Assembly: GCF_014395425.1 (NCBI RefSeq)
Contig: NZ_CP060711.1
Location: forward strand, 2,418,001 to 2,482,000
Direction: 5' to 3'
From: Thermomonas brevis
Lineage (GTDB): Bacteria > Pseudomonadota > Gammaproteobacteria > Xanthomonadales > Xanthomonadaceae
DNA: 64,000 nucleotides
Part shown: in pieces, positions 28,284 through 38,232 of the stretch
Layout: each line of letters starts with the position of its first letter
How positions within the stretch are numbered: the stretch's first letter is position 1
The notes under the pieces: generated by a model
Told to the model about the DNA's origin: nothing
Databases searched by the model: none
Seen by the model: only the letters and a program-made list of their open reading frames with translations
Made by a program: the position numbers and the translations under genes

Positions 28284-29225
28284 CTAGCCGAACTTGTGCG
28301 GAGGCGCCGCGAACGCCACCACCAGCGCGCCCTTGCCCACGTTCACCAGTCCGGACAGGCCCATGAAGCTTTCGAAGACCTCGACCTTGCGGTCCGCGCA
28401 GACCTCGCGCAGCTGCTGGTAGCCCGGCAGCGTGCGCATCTCGTCCAGCGAGCCGCCGTAGCAGAGGTTCACGGTGGGCGTCAGCAGGCCCGCGGCGACG
28501 CGCTCGCCGGTGAAGTCGAACAGCTTCTTGCTGGCGGCGGCGAAGCCCTTGACCTTGCCGACCGGGCCGGTCTCGCCCTTGTTGCAGTGGAGGATCGGCT
28601 TGATGTCCAGCGCGGTGCCCAGCGTCGCGCTGAGGAAGCTGACGCTCTTGTCGCCGCGCTTCTTGATGCGGTTGCGCAGGTAGTTCAGGTCGGGCGGCAC
28701 CATGTAGGCGTGGGTGTTGCCGGCCAGATGCTCCAGGTGCGCACGGATCTTCGGCGGGGACTCGCCGGCCGCGCGCATCCGCGTGGCTTCGATCACCGGC
28801 ACGCCGACCCCGGCGAACACGTTCTGGCTGTCGATCACCCGCAGCGCGAACGGCGTGTTGTTGCCGGCGGCGGAGCGCACCGAGCGGTATTCGTTGAGGA
28901 TGGTGTAGCTGGCCTGCACCGCGTTGTCGTGGATGCCGCTGCGGGTGCGGGTGGTGGTGATGCAGAACACGTAGTCGTAGTCGTGGATCAGCCGGCCCAG
29001 GAACAGGTCGTGCACCTGCTGCACGGTGAACGGCGTGGTCTCGGCCTCGAACGCGCGCGCGCCGGTTTCGCCGCTGAGGAAGTTCATCGTCGCTTCCTCG
29101 TTGCGCACGTCGGCCAGCACCGCCTGGCCGATCTGCACTGTCACCGGCAGGATGGTGATGCTCTCCCGTTCGATGAAATCGCCCGGCAGGTCGCATGCCG
29201 AGTCCGCGATGATTCCGATGCGCAT
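28284..29225 (-). CDS. DegV-family fatty-acid-binding protein
   Basis: 313 residues. DegV/EDD-fold proteins bind a fatty acid; in Gram-positive bacteria the FakB members present it to a kinase. Signs are the N-terminal RIGIIADSACDLP, ITILPVTVQIG, TTRTRSGIHDNA, the VGVPVIEATRMRA helix and GPVGKVKGFAAASKKLFDF. No FakA-like kinase gene is in the window. The start at MRIGIIADS is preferred; a longer open stretch upstream gives no conserved text. Confidence 0.92.
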   Translation of the reverse strand: MRIGIIADSACDLPGDFIERESITILPVTVQIGQAVLADVRNEEATMNFLSGETGARAFEAETTPFTVQQVHDLFLGRLIHDYDYVFCITTTRTRSGIHDNAVQASYTILNEYRSVRSAAGNNTPFALRVIDSQNVFAGVGVPVIEATRMRAAGESPPKIRAHLEHLAGNTHAYMVPPDLNYLRNRIKKRGDKSVSFLSATLGTALDIKPILHCNKGETGPVGKVKGFAAASKKLFDFTGERVAAGLLTPTVNLCYGGSLDEMRTLPGYQQLREVCADRKVEVFESFMGLSGLVNVGKGALVVAFAAPPHKFG

Positions 29226-29315
29226 TCGCCGCCCCCGTTCCTCTCCGATGCCCCGAGCGTACACCGGACCCCCGCGCGGATGCATGCGGCAAGGCCGCAT
29301 GCGCCGTGCGGCGGT

Positions 29316-30757
29316 TCAGCGGGCGGTGTCGGGATACGTCCGCGGCAGGCCGCTGTCGGGGTGCAGGTAGCGGTCGCGCAGTTCGGTCTGGCGGCTGCGC
29401 ATCGGGATCGCGCGGCCGTCCAGCCAGACCTGCCGGGCGACGCTGGCGACGTCGAGCGGATCGCCGCTCCACAGCACCAGGTCGGCGCGCTGGCCGACCG
29501 CGATCGTCGCGCCCAACTGGCCGCCGAGGCCGAATGCCGCGGCCGGCGTCGAGGTCAGTCCGGCCAGCGCGGCGTCCCACGGCAGGCCGTTGGCGACGGC
29601 GTTGCCGGCCAGCTGGCGGATCTTGCGCGCGTTGTGGGAGGCGTCGTTGAACTGCGAGAACGACACCTTCACGCCAGCCGCATGCAGCCGCGCGGCGTTC
29701 TCCAGCGTCGCGCCGAGGCTGTCGAAGTCGGCCGGCAGGTCGGCCAGCGCGTCGACGAACACCGGCACGCCGGCGGCGGCGATCTGCGGCGCCACCTTCC
29801 AGCCTTCCGCCGCGCCGAGCAGCGCGACGTTCACCCCGCGCCGCTTCGACCAGCGCAGCAGGCGGACGATGTCGGCGGCGCGCTGGATGCGCACGACCAC
29901 AAGCGGCTTTGAAGCCGGGCCGTCGCCGCCGAAATACTTCGCCAGCGCCGCGCGGCCGGCGGGCGTGAGCAGCGCGAACCGCGAGTCCGGCGCGATGCGC
30001 CCGCGCGATTCGTCGATCAGCTGGTCCAGCAGCATCCACTGCGCGGCGCGCGAATGGCCGCTGAGGTTGGCGCCGTCGCCGCCCAGGGTGACGAACAGCG
30101 CGCGCGGGCCGACCGCGTCCAGGCTGCCGTCCAGCCGCACCGCGCCGCCCTGGCCGCCGATGAAGGAGCCGCCGGAGCGCGTGCCGGCGGACAGCATCGT
30201 CCAGCCGATGCCTTCCACCCGCGCCACCGGCACGAGGATCGATTCCGGGTTGTAGGCCAGGGTGACGTCGAACTCCGGCCGCACCTGCATGTCGGCGGCG
30301 TTCGCGCCCAGCGCCAGCGCGTTGTCCACGGTGGCCGATTCGCCGGAGACTTCCTCCACGCCGATGTCGGTGATGCCGCCGAACAGCGCCGGCGTCAGCG
30401 GCTTGCCCTGCGCATCGACCACGGTGGCGCCGGCGGCGGACAGGCCGCTGCCGACGGCGGCGATGCGGCCGTTCTTCACCAGCACGTCGGCGTTCTGCAG
30501 CGTGCCGCGCGCGCTGGCGGTGTGGACGGTCGCGTTGCGGATCAGCAGATCCTGCGCGCTGGCGTTGGTCGTGCACAGCAGGCAAGCCAAGGCCAGCATG
30601 ATGCCGGCAATGAAGCTGCGTCTTGCCCCCTCCCTTTCGCCGAAGGCGAAGGGGAGGGTTGGGGAGGGGTGCTCTTGCGCTTGCGCGAAAGGCACCCCCT
30701 CCCGGCCTTCCCCTTGCGCGCTGCGCAAAGGGGAGGAGAAAAGCCGGGCATGCGCGC

Positions 30758-30761
<4 letters not shown>
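29316..30761 (-). CDS. Amidohydrolase-family protein with repeat-derived N-terminus
   Basis: 481 residues from the coupled start. The ATG overlaps the stop of the preceding amidohydrolase gene (ATGA). About residues 9-45 are encoded by repeat family C (SPLRSAQGEGREGVPFAQ.. and HPSPTLPFAFGEREGAR), and only then comes a signal-peptide core (FIAGIMLALACLLCTTNASAQ). The mature part has the amidohydrolase entry fold LLIRNATVHTASARGTLQNADVLVKNGRIAAVG and the exit text GQRADLVLWSGDPLDVAS. The usual HxH metal motif after the first strand is replaced by FGGITDIG, so this copy may lack the two-histidine metal site and be inactive or altered. It is a divergent paralogue of its neighbour. Confidence 0.85.
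30625..30738. repeat. Palindromic CCCTCCCTTTCGC repeat, family C, copy 2
   Basis: Starts CCCCCTCCCTTTCGCCGAAG and continues GCGAAGGGGAGGGTTGGGG, as in the copy at 25356-25465, and ends in an inverted relative, CTTCCCCTTGCGCG..CGCAAAGGGGAGG. It lies entirely within the 5' part of an amidohydrolase gene and is translated in frame there. Confidence 0.75.
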
Positions 30762-32140
<1,379 letters not shown>

Positions 32141-32259
32141 GCGGTGGTCCCCGGCGCACGAAGGTGCGATGCCGCCACCCTAGCGCCATCGCGGCCGGAT
32201 CGTCACCTGACCGAGGTCATGGGGCCGGGATTAGAATCCATGAAACGGAAGGACGACAC

Positions 32260-33036
32260 ATGAAAAGCAAACAGGAAATCGTCAACAACTGGCTGCCGCG
32301 CTACACCGGCGTGCCGCTGGACGGCTTCGGCCAGCACATCCTGCTCACCAACTTCGGCGGCTACCTCTCGCACTTCTCGGAGATGACCGGAGCGCCCATC
32401 GTCGGCATCGACCGACCGATGCCCAGCGCCACCGCCGACGGCATCACCCTGATCAACTTCGGCATGGGCAGCCCCAACGCGGCCACGGTGATGGACCTGC
32501 TGTCCGCGATCGAGCCGAAGGCGGTGCTGTTCCTCGGCAAGTGCGGCGGACTGAAGAGGAAGAACCAGCTCGGCGACCTGGTGCTGCCGATCGCGGCGAT
32601 CCGCGGCGAAGGCACCAGCGACGACTACCTGCCGCCGCAGGTGCCGGCGCTGCCCGCGTTCGCGATGCAGCGCGTGATTTCCACCAGCATCCGCGACATG
32701 GAGCTGGACTACTGGACCGGCACCGTGTTCACCACCAACCGCCGCGTGTGGGAACACGACGACGCCTTCAAGGATCGCCTGCGCGCGATGCGCTGCATGG
32801 CCATCGACATGGAAACCGCGACGATCTTCGCCGCCGGCTTCGCCAACCGCATCCCGTGCGGTGCGCTGCTGCTGGTGTCCGACCAGCCGATGATCCCGGA
32901 AGGCGTCAAGACCGAGGCCAGCGACGCCAAGGTGTCCGCCGCCTACGTGCAGAACCACATCCGGGTCGGCATCGAGTCGCTGAAGCTGATCCGCCGCAAC
33001 GGCAAGTCGGTGCGGCACCTGAAGTTCGATGAGTGA
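32260..33036 (+). CDS. amn: AMP nucleosidase
   Basis: 258 residues, the short form, lacking the N-terminal domain of the E. coli enzyme. It cleaves AMP to adenine and ribose 5-phosphate. The phosphorylase/nucleosidase fold shows FGMGSPNAATV, AVLFLGKCGGLKRKNQLGD, the RGEGTSDDY loop with phosphate-binding residues and the catalytic-site strand MAIDMETATIFAAGF. The GTSDDYLPP insert is typical of this branch. A TAGAAT -10-like sequence lies 25 bases upstream. Confidence 0.93.
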   Translation: MKSKQEIVNNWLPRYTGVPLDGFGQHILLTNFGGYLSHFSEMTGAPIVGIDRPMPSATADGITLINFGMGSPNAATVMDLLSAIEPKAVLFLGKCGGLKRKNQLGDLVLPIAAIRGEGTSDDYLPPQVPALPAFAMQRVISTSIRDMELDYWTGTVFTTNRRVWEHDDAFKDRLRAMRCMAIDMETATIFAAGFANRIPCGALLLVSDQPMIPEGVKTEASDAKVSAAYVQNHIRVGIESLKLIRRNGKSVRHLKFDE

Positions 33037-33136
33037 GCCGGGGCATGCGTTGCTCAGCATCGCAGCGCGGGCCTGATGAACGTGGCGCGAGCCAGCGCTT
33101 CGGGATGCCGTTATCGTTGCGCCATGGAGGGCAGCG

Positions 33137-33673
33137 ATGACGACTCGTGATGATTTGCTCGCGTTCTGGCGCGAGGCCGGCATGGACAAGTGGTTCCGCG
33201 GCGGCGCGGCGTTCGACGCCGAATGCCGCGCGCGCTGGCAGGACGCGCACTTCGCCGCCGCGCGCCGCGAATGCGACGGCTGGATGGACGATGCCGACGG
33301 CGCGCTGGCGCTGGTGCTGCTGCTCGACCAGATCCCGCGCAACATCTTCCGCGGCAGCGGCCACGCCTTCGCCACCGATCCGCTGGCGCTGCACTTCGCC
33401 AGGCGCGCCATCGAGGCCGGCTTCGACGCGCAGGTCGAACCGGCGCTGCGGTTGTTCTTCTACATGCCGTTCGAGCATTCCGAAGCGATCGCCGACCAGC
33501 GGCGCGCGGTGGAACTGTTCACCGCGCTGGACGACGCGAACCTGCTCGGCTACGCCGTCGCGCACCGCGACGTGATCGCGCGCTTCGGGCGCTTCCCGCA
33601 CCGCAACGCCGCGCTGGGTCGGAGCAACACGCCCGACGAGCAGGCGTGGCTGGATGCGGGCGGCGGGTTCTGA
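33137..33673 (+). CDS. DUF924-family protein
   Basis: 178 residues, all helical. The DUF924 pattern is clear: FWREAGMDKWFRGGAAFD, the central LLLDQIPRNIFRGSGHAFATD and FFYMPFEHSEAIADQ, and FGRFPHRNAALGR near the end. A TPR-like fold is reported for the family; no enzyme activity has been settled. It follows the AMP nucleosidase gene after 100 bases and converges on a zinc-ribbon gene. Confidence 0.93.
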   Translation: MTTRDDLLAFWREAGMDKWFRGGAAFDAECRARWQDAHFAAARRECDGWMDDADGALALVLLLDQIPRNIFRGSGHAFATDPLALHFARRAIEAGFDAQVEPALRLFFYMPFEHSEAIADQRRAVELFTALDDANLLGYAVAHRDVIARFGRFPHRNAALGRSNTPDEQAWLDAGGGF

Positions 33674-33763
33674 AACCGCTGATCGCGTGAAGCGGCGCAA
33701 CGAAGTGTCGTTCGATGAAGCGGCACCGGTTGACGCGCTCCGCCGGAGGTCGCGGCCGGATCG

Positions 33764-33997
33764 TTACAGCAGCCGTTGCCAGCCCCGGTCGGAGGTGATC
33801 CTGGCCAGCGCTTCCTGCGAAGCGTAGAACCGGACCAGCCCGCAGTCCTTGCAGACGACCGCCTTCATCTTGGCGGAAGTGAAGATGCCGCTGGTGCCCG
33901 GCAGCAGGTCCGGTCCGTAGCCGCCCTTGGCGGCGATGCCGCCGTGGACGTGCAGGTTGGTGCCGTCGCATTCCGGGCATGTCTTGCGTGTTGCCAT
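33764..33997 (-). CDS. Small zinc-ribbon protein
   Basis: 77 residues, with two CxxC knuckles: TCPECDG at the N-terminus (C7, C10) and VVCKDCGLVRF (C49, C52), a zinc-ribbon plan. Between them lies a glycine-rich stretch (GGIAAKGGYGPDLLPGTSG). Such small proteins often bind nucleic acid or other proteins; function unknown. GGAG lies six bases before the ATG. It follows the glutaredoxin fusion gene by 44 bases on the same strand. Confidence 0.83.
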   Translation of the reverse strand: MATRKTCPECDGTNLHVHGGIAAKGGYGPDLLPGTSGIFTSAKMKAVVCKDCGLVRFYASQEALARITSDRGWQRLL

Positions 33998-34041
33998 GAT
34001 TCGCTCCATCCCGGCATCGGGTGCGTAGTGGCCGGATCGGC

Positions 34042-34965
34042 TCAGTAGCGCGCCACCGCCGGATCCAGATCGGCCCACGCCGCGATGCCGCCCGCGACGT
34101 TGTACAGCTCGGTGAAGCCGAGCGCGCGGAAGTGTTCCGCTGCCTGCGCGCTGCGCACGCCGCCGTGGCAGAGGAAGGCCAGCGCGGTGTCCTTCGGCAG
34201 CGCCTCGATTTCCTCCACGCCGTCGTCGAAGTGGCGGTGGGCCACCGGCGCTTGCGCCTGCGCGCGCTCGTCCGCCGGGCGCACGTCCACCAGCACCAGC
34301 GTGCCGGCCTGCACGCGCTCGCGCACCTGTGCCGGGGTCAGCGCCTGCACCTTCGGCGGCGCGTTGGGGTTGTCGATCACCAGGCCCTTGCCGCGGGCGT
34401 CGTCGGCCCAGTCGATGGTCATGCCGCGTGCGCGTTGCGCGCTGACCAGGTCGAACTGGGCGCGGATGCCGGCGGATTCGCTGGCGATCGCCGAGGCGTC
34501 CACCGGCGCCAGCTGCAGGCGCGCGTTGAAGCCCTTGTCCACTTCGACCTGCAGCGCGTAGCCCTCGCCGGCGTTGGCGATGGCCTGCTTCAGCATCTCC
34601 GCCGCCGCCGGGGTGATGGTGATCTCCGGCGGGGTGCGGTCGGGCGCGGGCAGGCCCAGCGCGGTGTGCAGTTCGCCGCTGCCGGCCATCTGCACGATGA
34701 TGTCGCTGCCGCCGACCAGTTCGCCGCCGATGTACAGCTGCGGGATCGTCGGCCAGTCGCCGTAGAGCTTGATGCCTTCGCGGATGTCGGCATCGGCCAG
34801 CACGTTGACGTGGGCGTAGGTCGCGCCGGCGGCGTCCAGCGCGCCGACCGCCTTGGCCGAGAAGCCGCACTGCGGCGCGTCCGGCGTGCCTTTCAGGAAC
34901 AGGACGACGGGGTTGGCGGCCAGCAGGGCGTCGATGCGGGCGCGCAGGGCGGGGTCGAGGGACAT
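34042..34965 (-). CDS. Monothiol glutaredoxin - IscA-like - rhodanese fusion
   Basis: 307 residues in three domains. Residues 1-105: monothiol glutaredoxin with CGFS active site (C33-S36), LKGTPDAPQCGFS and the WPTIPQLYIGGELVGG glutathione/Fe-S site. Residues 114-205: an A-type (IscA/ErpA/HesB) domain, seen in ITITPAAAEMLKQAIAN and GMTIDWADDARGKGLVIDNPNAP, but with none of the three usual cysteines. Residues 210-307: rhodanese with active loop CHGGVRS (C266). C33 and C266 are the only cysteines. A Grx-rhodanese fusion is known in xanthomonads; the linker being a cysteine-free IscA fold is the notable part. It may carry Fe-S clusters or sulfur to targets. Confidence 0.92.
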   Translation of the reverse strand: MSLDPALRARIDALLAANPVVLFLKGTPDAPQCGFSAKAVGALDAAGATYAHVNVLADADIREGIKLYGDWPTIPQLYIGGELVGGSDIIVQMAGSGELHTALGLPAPDRTPPEITITPAAAEMLKQAIANAGEGYALQVEVDKGFNARLQLAPVDASAIASESAGIRAQFDLVSAQRARGMTIDWADDARGKGLVIDNPNAPPKVQALTPAQVRERVQAGTLVLVDVRPADERAQAQAPVAHRHFDDGVEEIEALPKDTALAFLCHGGVRSAQAAEHFRALGFTELYNVAGGIAAWADLDPAVARY

Positions 34966-35142
34966 CGTGGAGCTTCCAGCGTGGGAGAAACCGCAATTCT
35001 ACGCCGCCGGCCGTCGGCGACCCGATGACGCCGGTCAAGCTGTCGGCGCGGCGGATGCGGGCGTCGCCGCGCGACGCGGGTATCGTCCTGTTAACGCCCG
35101 GCGCCATCGCCGCGTCGGTATGGGGTATCCGGAACGAAGCGC

Positions 35143-35688
35143 TTGGTCGAGAACGAGGCAACCGCCGCGCTGGTCGCCGCCGCGCGCCGTGGAGACGGCG
35201 GCGCGCTCGACCGCCTGTACCGCCGCTTCGCGCCGGTGGTGCACGGCATCCTGCTGGGCTACGCGGCGCACGCCGACGCCGAGGATCTGGCCCAGCGCGT
35301 GTTCGAGACCGCGTTCCGCCGGCTGGCCGACCTGCGCGAGGACGCGGCCTTTCCCGGCTGGATCGCCAGCATGGCGCGCCGCGCCGGGCTGGACGCGCGG
35401 CGGCGGTTCGCGCCGGCGACGGGCGTGGAGATCGAGGCGGTCGCCGTTCACGCCAGCCACGAGGACCGGGTGGACGCGGAGCGCGCCCTGCGCGCGATCC
35501 GCGGGCTGCCGGAGGCTTACCGCGAGCCGCTGCTGCTGCGGCTGGTGGAAGGATTGAGCGGCCCGGAAATCGCCGAGCTGACCGGGCTGACCCCCGGCAG
35601 CGTGCGGGTCAACCTGCATCGCGGCATGGCGCTGCTGCGGCAGGCGCTGGCGGAACCGGACGGGAGGCGTGCGCATGAACCCCCATGA
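35143..35688 (+). CDS. ECF-family RNA polymerase sigma factor with FecR-like partner
   Basis: 181 residues, TTG start; no ATG or GTG in frame upstream before a divergent promoter region, and GGA lies ten bases before. Region 2 is AHADAEDLAQRVFETAFRRL with FPGWIASMARRAGLD, and region 4 is LSGPEIAELTGLTPGSVRVNLHRG. The long Ala-rich start ATAALVAAARRGDGGALDRLYRRF is usual. The stop overlaps the downstream FecR-like gene by 14 bases. No TonB-dependent receptor gene is nearby, which separates it from the classical FecI systems. Confidence 0.88.
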   Translation: MVENEATAALVAAARRGDGGALDRLYRRFAPVVHGILLGYAAHADAEDLAQRVFETAFRRLADLREDAAFPGWIASMARRAGLDARRRFAPATGVEIEAVAVHASHEDRVDAERALRAIRGLPEAYREPLLLRLVEGLSGPEIAELTGLTPGSVRVNLHRGMALLRQALAEPDGRRAHEPP

Positions 35689-36772
35689 CGATTACCTGTG
35701 GTCGAAGGCCGGGCAGGGCGAGGATGACATCCGCCGCCTGGAGCGGCTGCTGGCGCCGTATGCGCATCCGCGCGGACAGCGGCCGGAGGTTGCTCCGGCC
35801 ATGCCTGCATCGATGCCGACGCCGCATCGCCGCCGCCCGCGCCGTCTCCGCATTGCCTGGGGGCTGGCCGCGACGCTCGCCGCGTGCGCGCTGGCGGCGG
35901 CGCTCCTGCTGCAGCATCGCCTGGCCTGGCCCGAGCATCGGGGCTGGGACGTGGCGGCCACGCGCGGACAGGTGCGGGTGGCGGGCGCGCCGCTGCGGGC
36001 CGGCGAACGGTTGCCGGCCGGCGGCGAAATCGCCACCGGCGACGACGGCAGCGCGCGCCTGCGGATCGCGCGGATCGGCGAACTGCGGCTGGATGCCGGT
36101 TCCCGGCTGCGCCTGGAGCAGACCGGCTCCGGCCGGCATCGCGTGCGCCTGCTGCAAGGCCGACTGTGGGCGCGGGTGTGGGCGCCGCCGGGCTACTTCG
36201 GCGTGCGCCTGCCGCGCACCGAGGCGCTGGACATGGGCTGCGAGTTCACGCTGGAAAGCGACGCGACGGGCGCGGGCGCGCTGACCGTGCGCAGCGGCTG
36301 GGTGCTGGTCGGCAACGGCGGCGGCGAAGTCCTGGTGCCGCAGGGCGCCACGGTGCGCCTGCGCGCGGACGGCGCGGCGGGGACGCCGTACGACCTCGGC
36401 GCGAGCGCCGGTTTCGTGGCGGCACTGGCGGAACTCGACGCGCAGCGCGGCGCGTTGCCGGCCGACGATGAGGGTGTCGGGCGATTGCTGGCGCAGGCGC
36501 GGCCGCAGGACGCCATCAGCCTGCTGTCGCTGCTGCAGCGACAGCCTTCGCTGGCGGGCGGGCCGCTGTACGACCGCCTGCGCGCCTTCCTCGCGAACGC
36601 GCCCGCACCGTCGCGCGAAGCGGTGCTGCGCGGCGCGCCGGGTGCGCTGGATCCGTGGTGGAACGCGCTGCCCTATCCGCGCGCCAAGCGCTGGTGGCTG
36701 CAATGGCCCGATGCGTTGCCGGCGGGAGCCGATGCGGCGGCGGTCGACGCACGTGTCGGCAAGGGTGCCTGA
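35675..36772 (+). CDS. FecR-domain membrane protein (candidate anti-sigma)
   Basis: 365 residues. An N-terminal cytoplasmic part of ~60 residues with a basic stretch (PHRRRPRRLR), one membrane segment at about 63-82, and a periplasmic FecR domain at about 95-200 (WDVAATRGQVRVAGAPLRAGERLPAGGEIATGDDGSARL in pieces, IGELRLDAGSRLRLE, LLQGRLWARVWAP). The C-terminal 150 residues are not recognised. FecR proteins transduce a signal to a cytoplasmic sigma factor; here the overlap with the sigma gene supports that role. The cytoplasmic tail is short and has no obvious zinc motif. GGGAGG lies seven bases before the ATG. Confidence 0.87.
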   Translation: MNPHDDYLWSKAGQGEDDIRRLERLLAPYAHPRGQRPEVAPAMPASMPTPHRRRPRRLRIAWGLAATLAACALAAALLLQHRLAWPEHRGWDVAATRGQVRVAGAPLRAGERLPAGGEIATGDDGSARLRIARIGELRLDAGSRLRLEQTGSGRHRVRLLQGRLWARVWAPPGYFGVRLPRTEALDMGCEFTLESDATGAGALTVRSGWVLVGNGGGEVLVPQGATVRLRADGAAGTPYDLGASAGFVAALAELDAQRGALPADDEGVGRLLAQARPQDAISLLSLLQRQPSLAGGPLYDRLRAFLANAPAPSREAVLRGAPGALDPWWNALPYPRAKRWWLQWPDALPAGADAAAVDARVGKGA

Positions 36773-36791
36773 ACAACCCTGCCTCTCGCTC

Positions 36792-36924
36792 GTCATCCCC
36801 GCGAAAGCGGGGATCCAGCGACTTGCAAGCCGTTGAGAGCAAAGACGCGGGACAGGCAACCATGCGGCTGTGAAAAGTCCCCCGCTTCGAGCGGACATTC
36901 GTTTGTTGGATGGGCTGGGAATGA
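36792..36924. repeat. Family A repeat, degenerate copy 2
   Basis: Starts CGTCATCCCCGCGAAAGCGGGGATCCAG, whose first part pairs with itself (CCCCGC GAAA GCGGGG), matching the left ends of the other family A copies. The right end GGGAATGA is a degraded partner of the GTCATTCCC start. It accounts for about half of the gap between the FecR-like gene and the dioxygenase-like gene; the remaining sequence to 37030 has no obvious feature. Confidence 0.6.
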
Positions 36925-37030
36925 AGGCAGTTGTTCGCATCTTTGCCTTGATCCCTGAGTGCCGCTTGCAGCGTTAACGCTCGCCGCGATGCGCTCGTCC
37001 TTCCACGACACCCACGTGGAGACCGCAACG

Positions 37031-37702
37031 ATGCCCGCACTTCCCCGCGCCATGCTCGCATTCGCACTCGTCCTGCTCGCCGCCTGCGATGCGCCGGCCA
37101 GCGACCATGCCGCCACGACGGCGATCAATCGCCCGGTGCCGGTGATCGGCAATCCCTGCGAAGGCTGCGAAGCCGTGTTCGACGGCATGCCTGCGGAGAT
37201 TCCGTCCAGCATCCGGCTTGCGCCGCCCGGCGAACCCGGCGTGCCGATGCGCATTTTCGGACGGGTATTGGACGGCTCCGGCCGCGCCCGCGCCGGCGTG
37301 GTGGTCTACGCCTACCAGACCGACCGCACCGGCATCTATCCGCGCCCGGCGCAGCGGCTCGGCCGTGAAGCCATGCGTCATGGACGGCTGCGCGGCTGGG
37401 TGCGCAGCGACGCGCAGGGCCGCTACGCCATCGACACCATCCGGCCGGGCAGCTACCCCGGCGAGGACGTGGCCGAACACGTGCACATGCACGTGCTCGA
37501 ACCCGGCTGCTTCACCTATTTCATCGACGACCTGATGTTCCTCGACGACCCCAAGCTGTCCGCGGAAGAACGGCGGCAGGCGCACGGCACCGGCGGCAAC
37601 GGCTTCCTGCGGCCGGTGATGGTCGATGGGCGCTGGCAGGTCGAGCGCGACATCGTGCTCGGGCTGGGCGTGCCCGGCCACCGCGAATGCCGGGCGCCAT
37701 GA
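37031..37702 (+). CDS. Intradiol ring-cleavage dioxygenase-like lipoprotein
   Basis: 223 residues. A lipoprotein signal (MLAFALVLLAAC) leads into a domain resembling protocatechuate 3,4-dioxygenase/dioxygenase core: GRVLDGSGRARAGVVVYAYQTDRTGIYP, the loop RGWVRSDAQGRYAIDTIRPGSYPG and the metal-binding pair EHVHMHVLEP. Two tyrosines and two histidines are the usual iron ligands, and suitable residues are present. An N-terminal CEGCEAVFDG knot is additional. Being on the outside of the inner membrane or in the outer membrane, it is unlikely to be a normal catechol pathway enzyme; its substrate is unknown. It overlaps the cytochrome b561 gene (ATGA). Confidence 0.82.
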   Translation: MPALPRAMLAFALVLLAACDAPASDHAATTAINRPVPVIGNPCEGCEAVFDGMPAEIPSSIRLAPPGEPGVPMRIFGRVLDGSGRARAGVVVYAYQTDRTGIYPRPAQRLGREAMRHGRLRGWVRSDAQGRYAIDTIRPGSYPGEDVAEHVHMHVLEPGCFTYFIDDLMFLDDPKLSAEERRQAHGTGGNGFLRPVMVDGRWQVERDIVLGLGVPGHRECRAP

Positions 37703-38232
37703 GCGGCGAACGCCATCCCGCCTGCCTCCGGCGCCTGCACTGGGCGGTCGCGGCGGGCGTGGCGGTGCAGCTCGCGCTGGGCTGGGGGTCGGAAGCCATC
37801 GACGGCGACGCCGAGATGCGCCTGCTGCACATCCACTTCCAGCTCGGCATGGTGCTGCTGGCGCTGATGTTGCTGCGGCTCGCCTGCCGGCTGATGCGGC
37901 GCATGCCGCCGGCCGATGACGGAGAGCCGCGCTGGCGACGCCGGGCGGCGCGCATCGTCCACGCCGGGCTGTATTTGCTGCTGTTCCTGCTGCCGACCAG
38001 CGGCTACGTGATCTGGGTCTGGATGGAGGCGCCGCTCGACGTGCTGGGCGTGCTGCGGGTGCCGAGGCTGTTCGTGCCGCCGGCCGACGACGAGACCTGG
38101 CGGGCGATCGCCTGGTACGTCCACTTCGCCTGCGTGTGGGTGCTGTCCGCGCTGATCGTGCTGCACGTGGCGGCCGCGCTCTGGCACCAGTGGGTGCGGC
38201 GCGACGGGCTGATCAGCCGGCGGATGCTGTAG
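37699..38232 (+). CDS. Cytochrome b561-family protein
   Basis: 177 residues with four membrane segments. Heme-binding histidines are in the first segment (RLHWAVAAGV), HIHFQLGMVLL, RIVHAGLYLLLF and YVHFACVWVLSALIVLHV, matching the bacterial cytochrome b561 pattern. Such proteins move electrons across the inner membrane, often to a periplasmic or exported partner. The gene is translationally coupled to the preceding dioxygenase-like lipoprotein, suggesting that the two act together, perhaps by supplying electrons to the lipoprotein's iron. Its last 20 bases overlap the end of the convergent SGNH gene. Confidence 0.88.
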   Translation: MSGERHPACLRRLHWAVAAGVAVQLALGWGSEAIDGDAEMRLLHIHFQLGMVLLALMLLRLACRLMRRMPPADDGEPRWRRRAARIVHAGLYLLLFLLPTSGYVIWVWMEAPLDVLGVLRVPRLFVPPADDETWRAIAWYVHFACVWVLSALIVLHVAAALWHQWVRRDGLISRRML

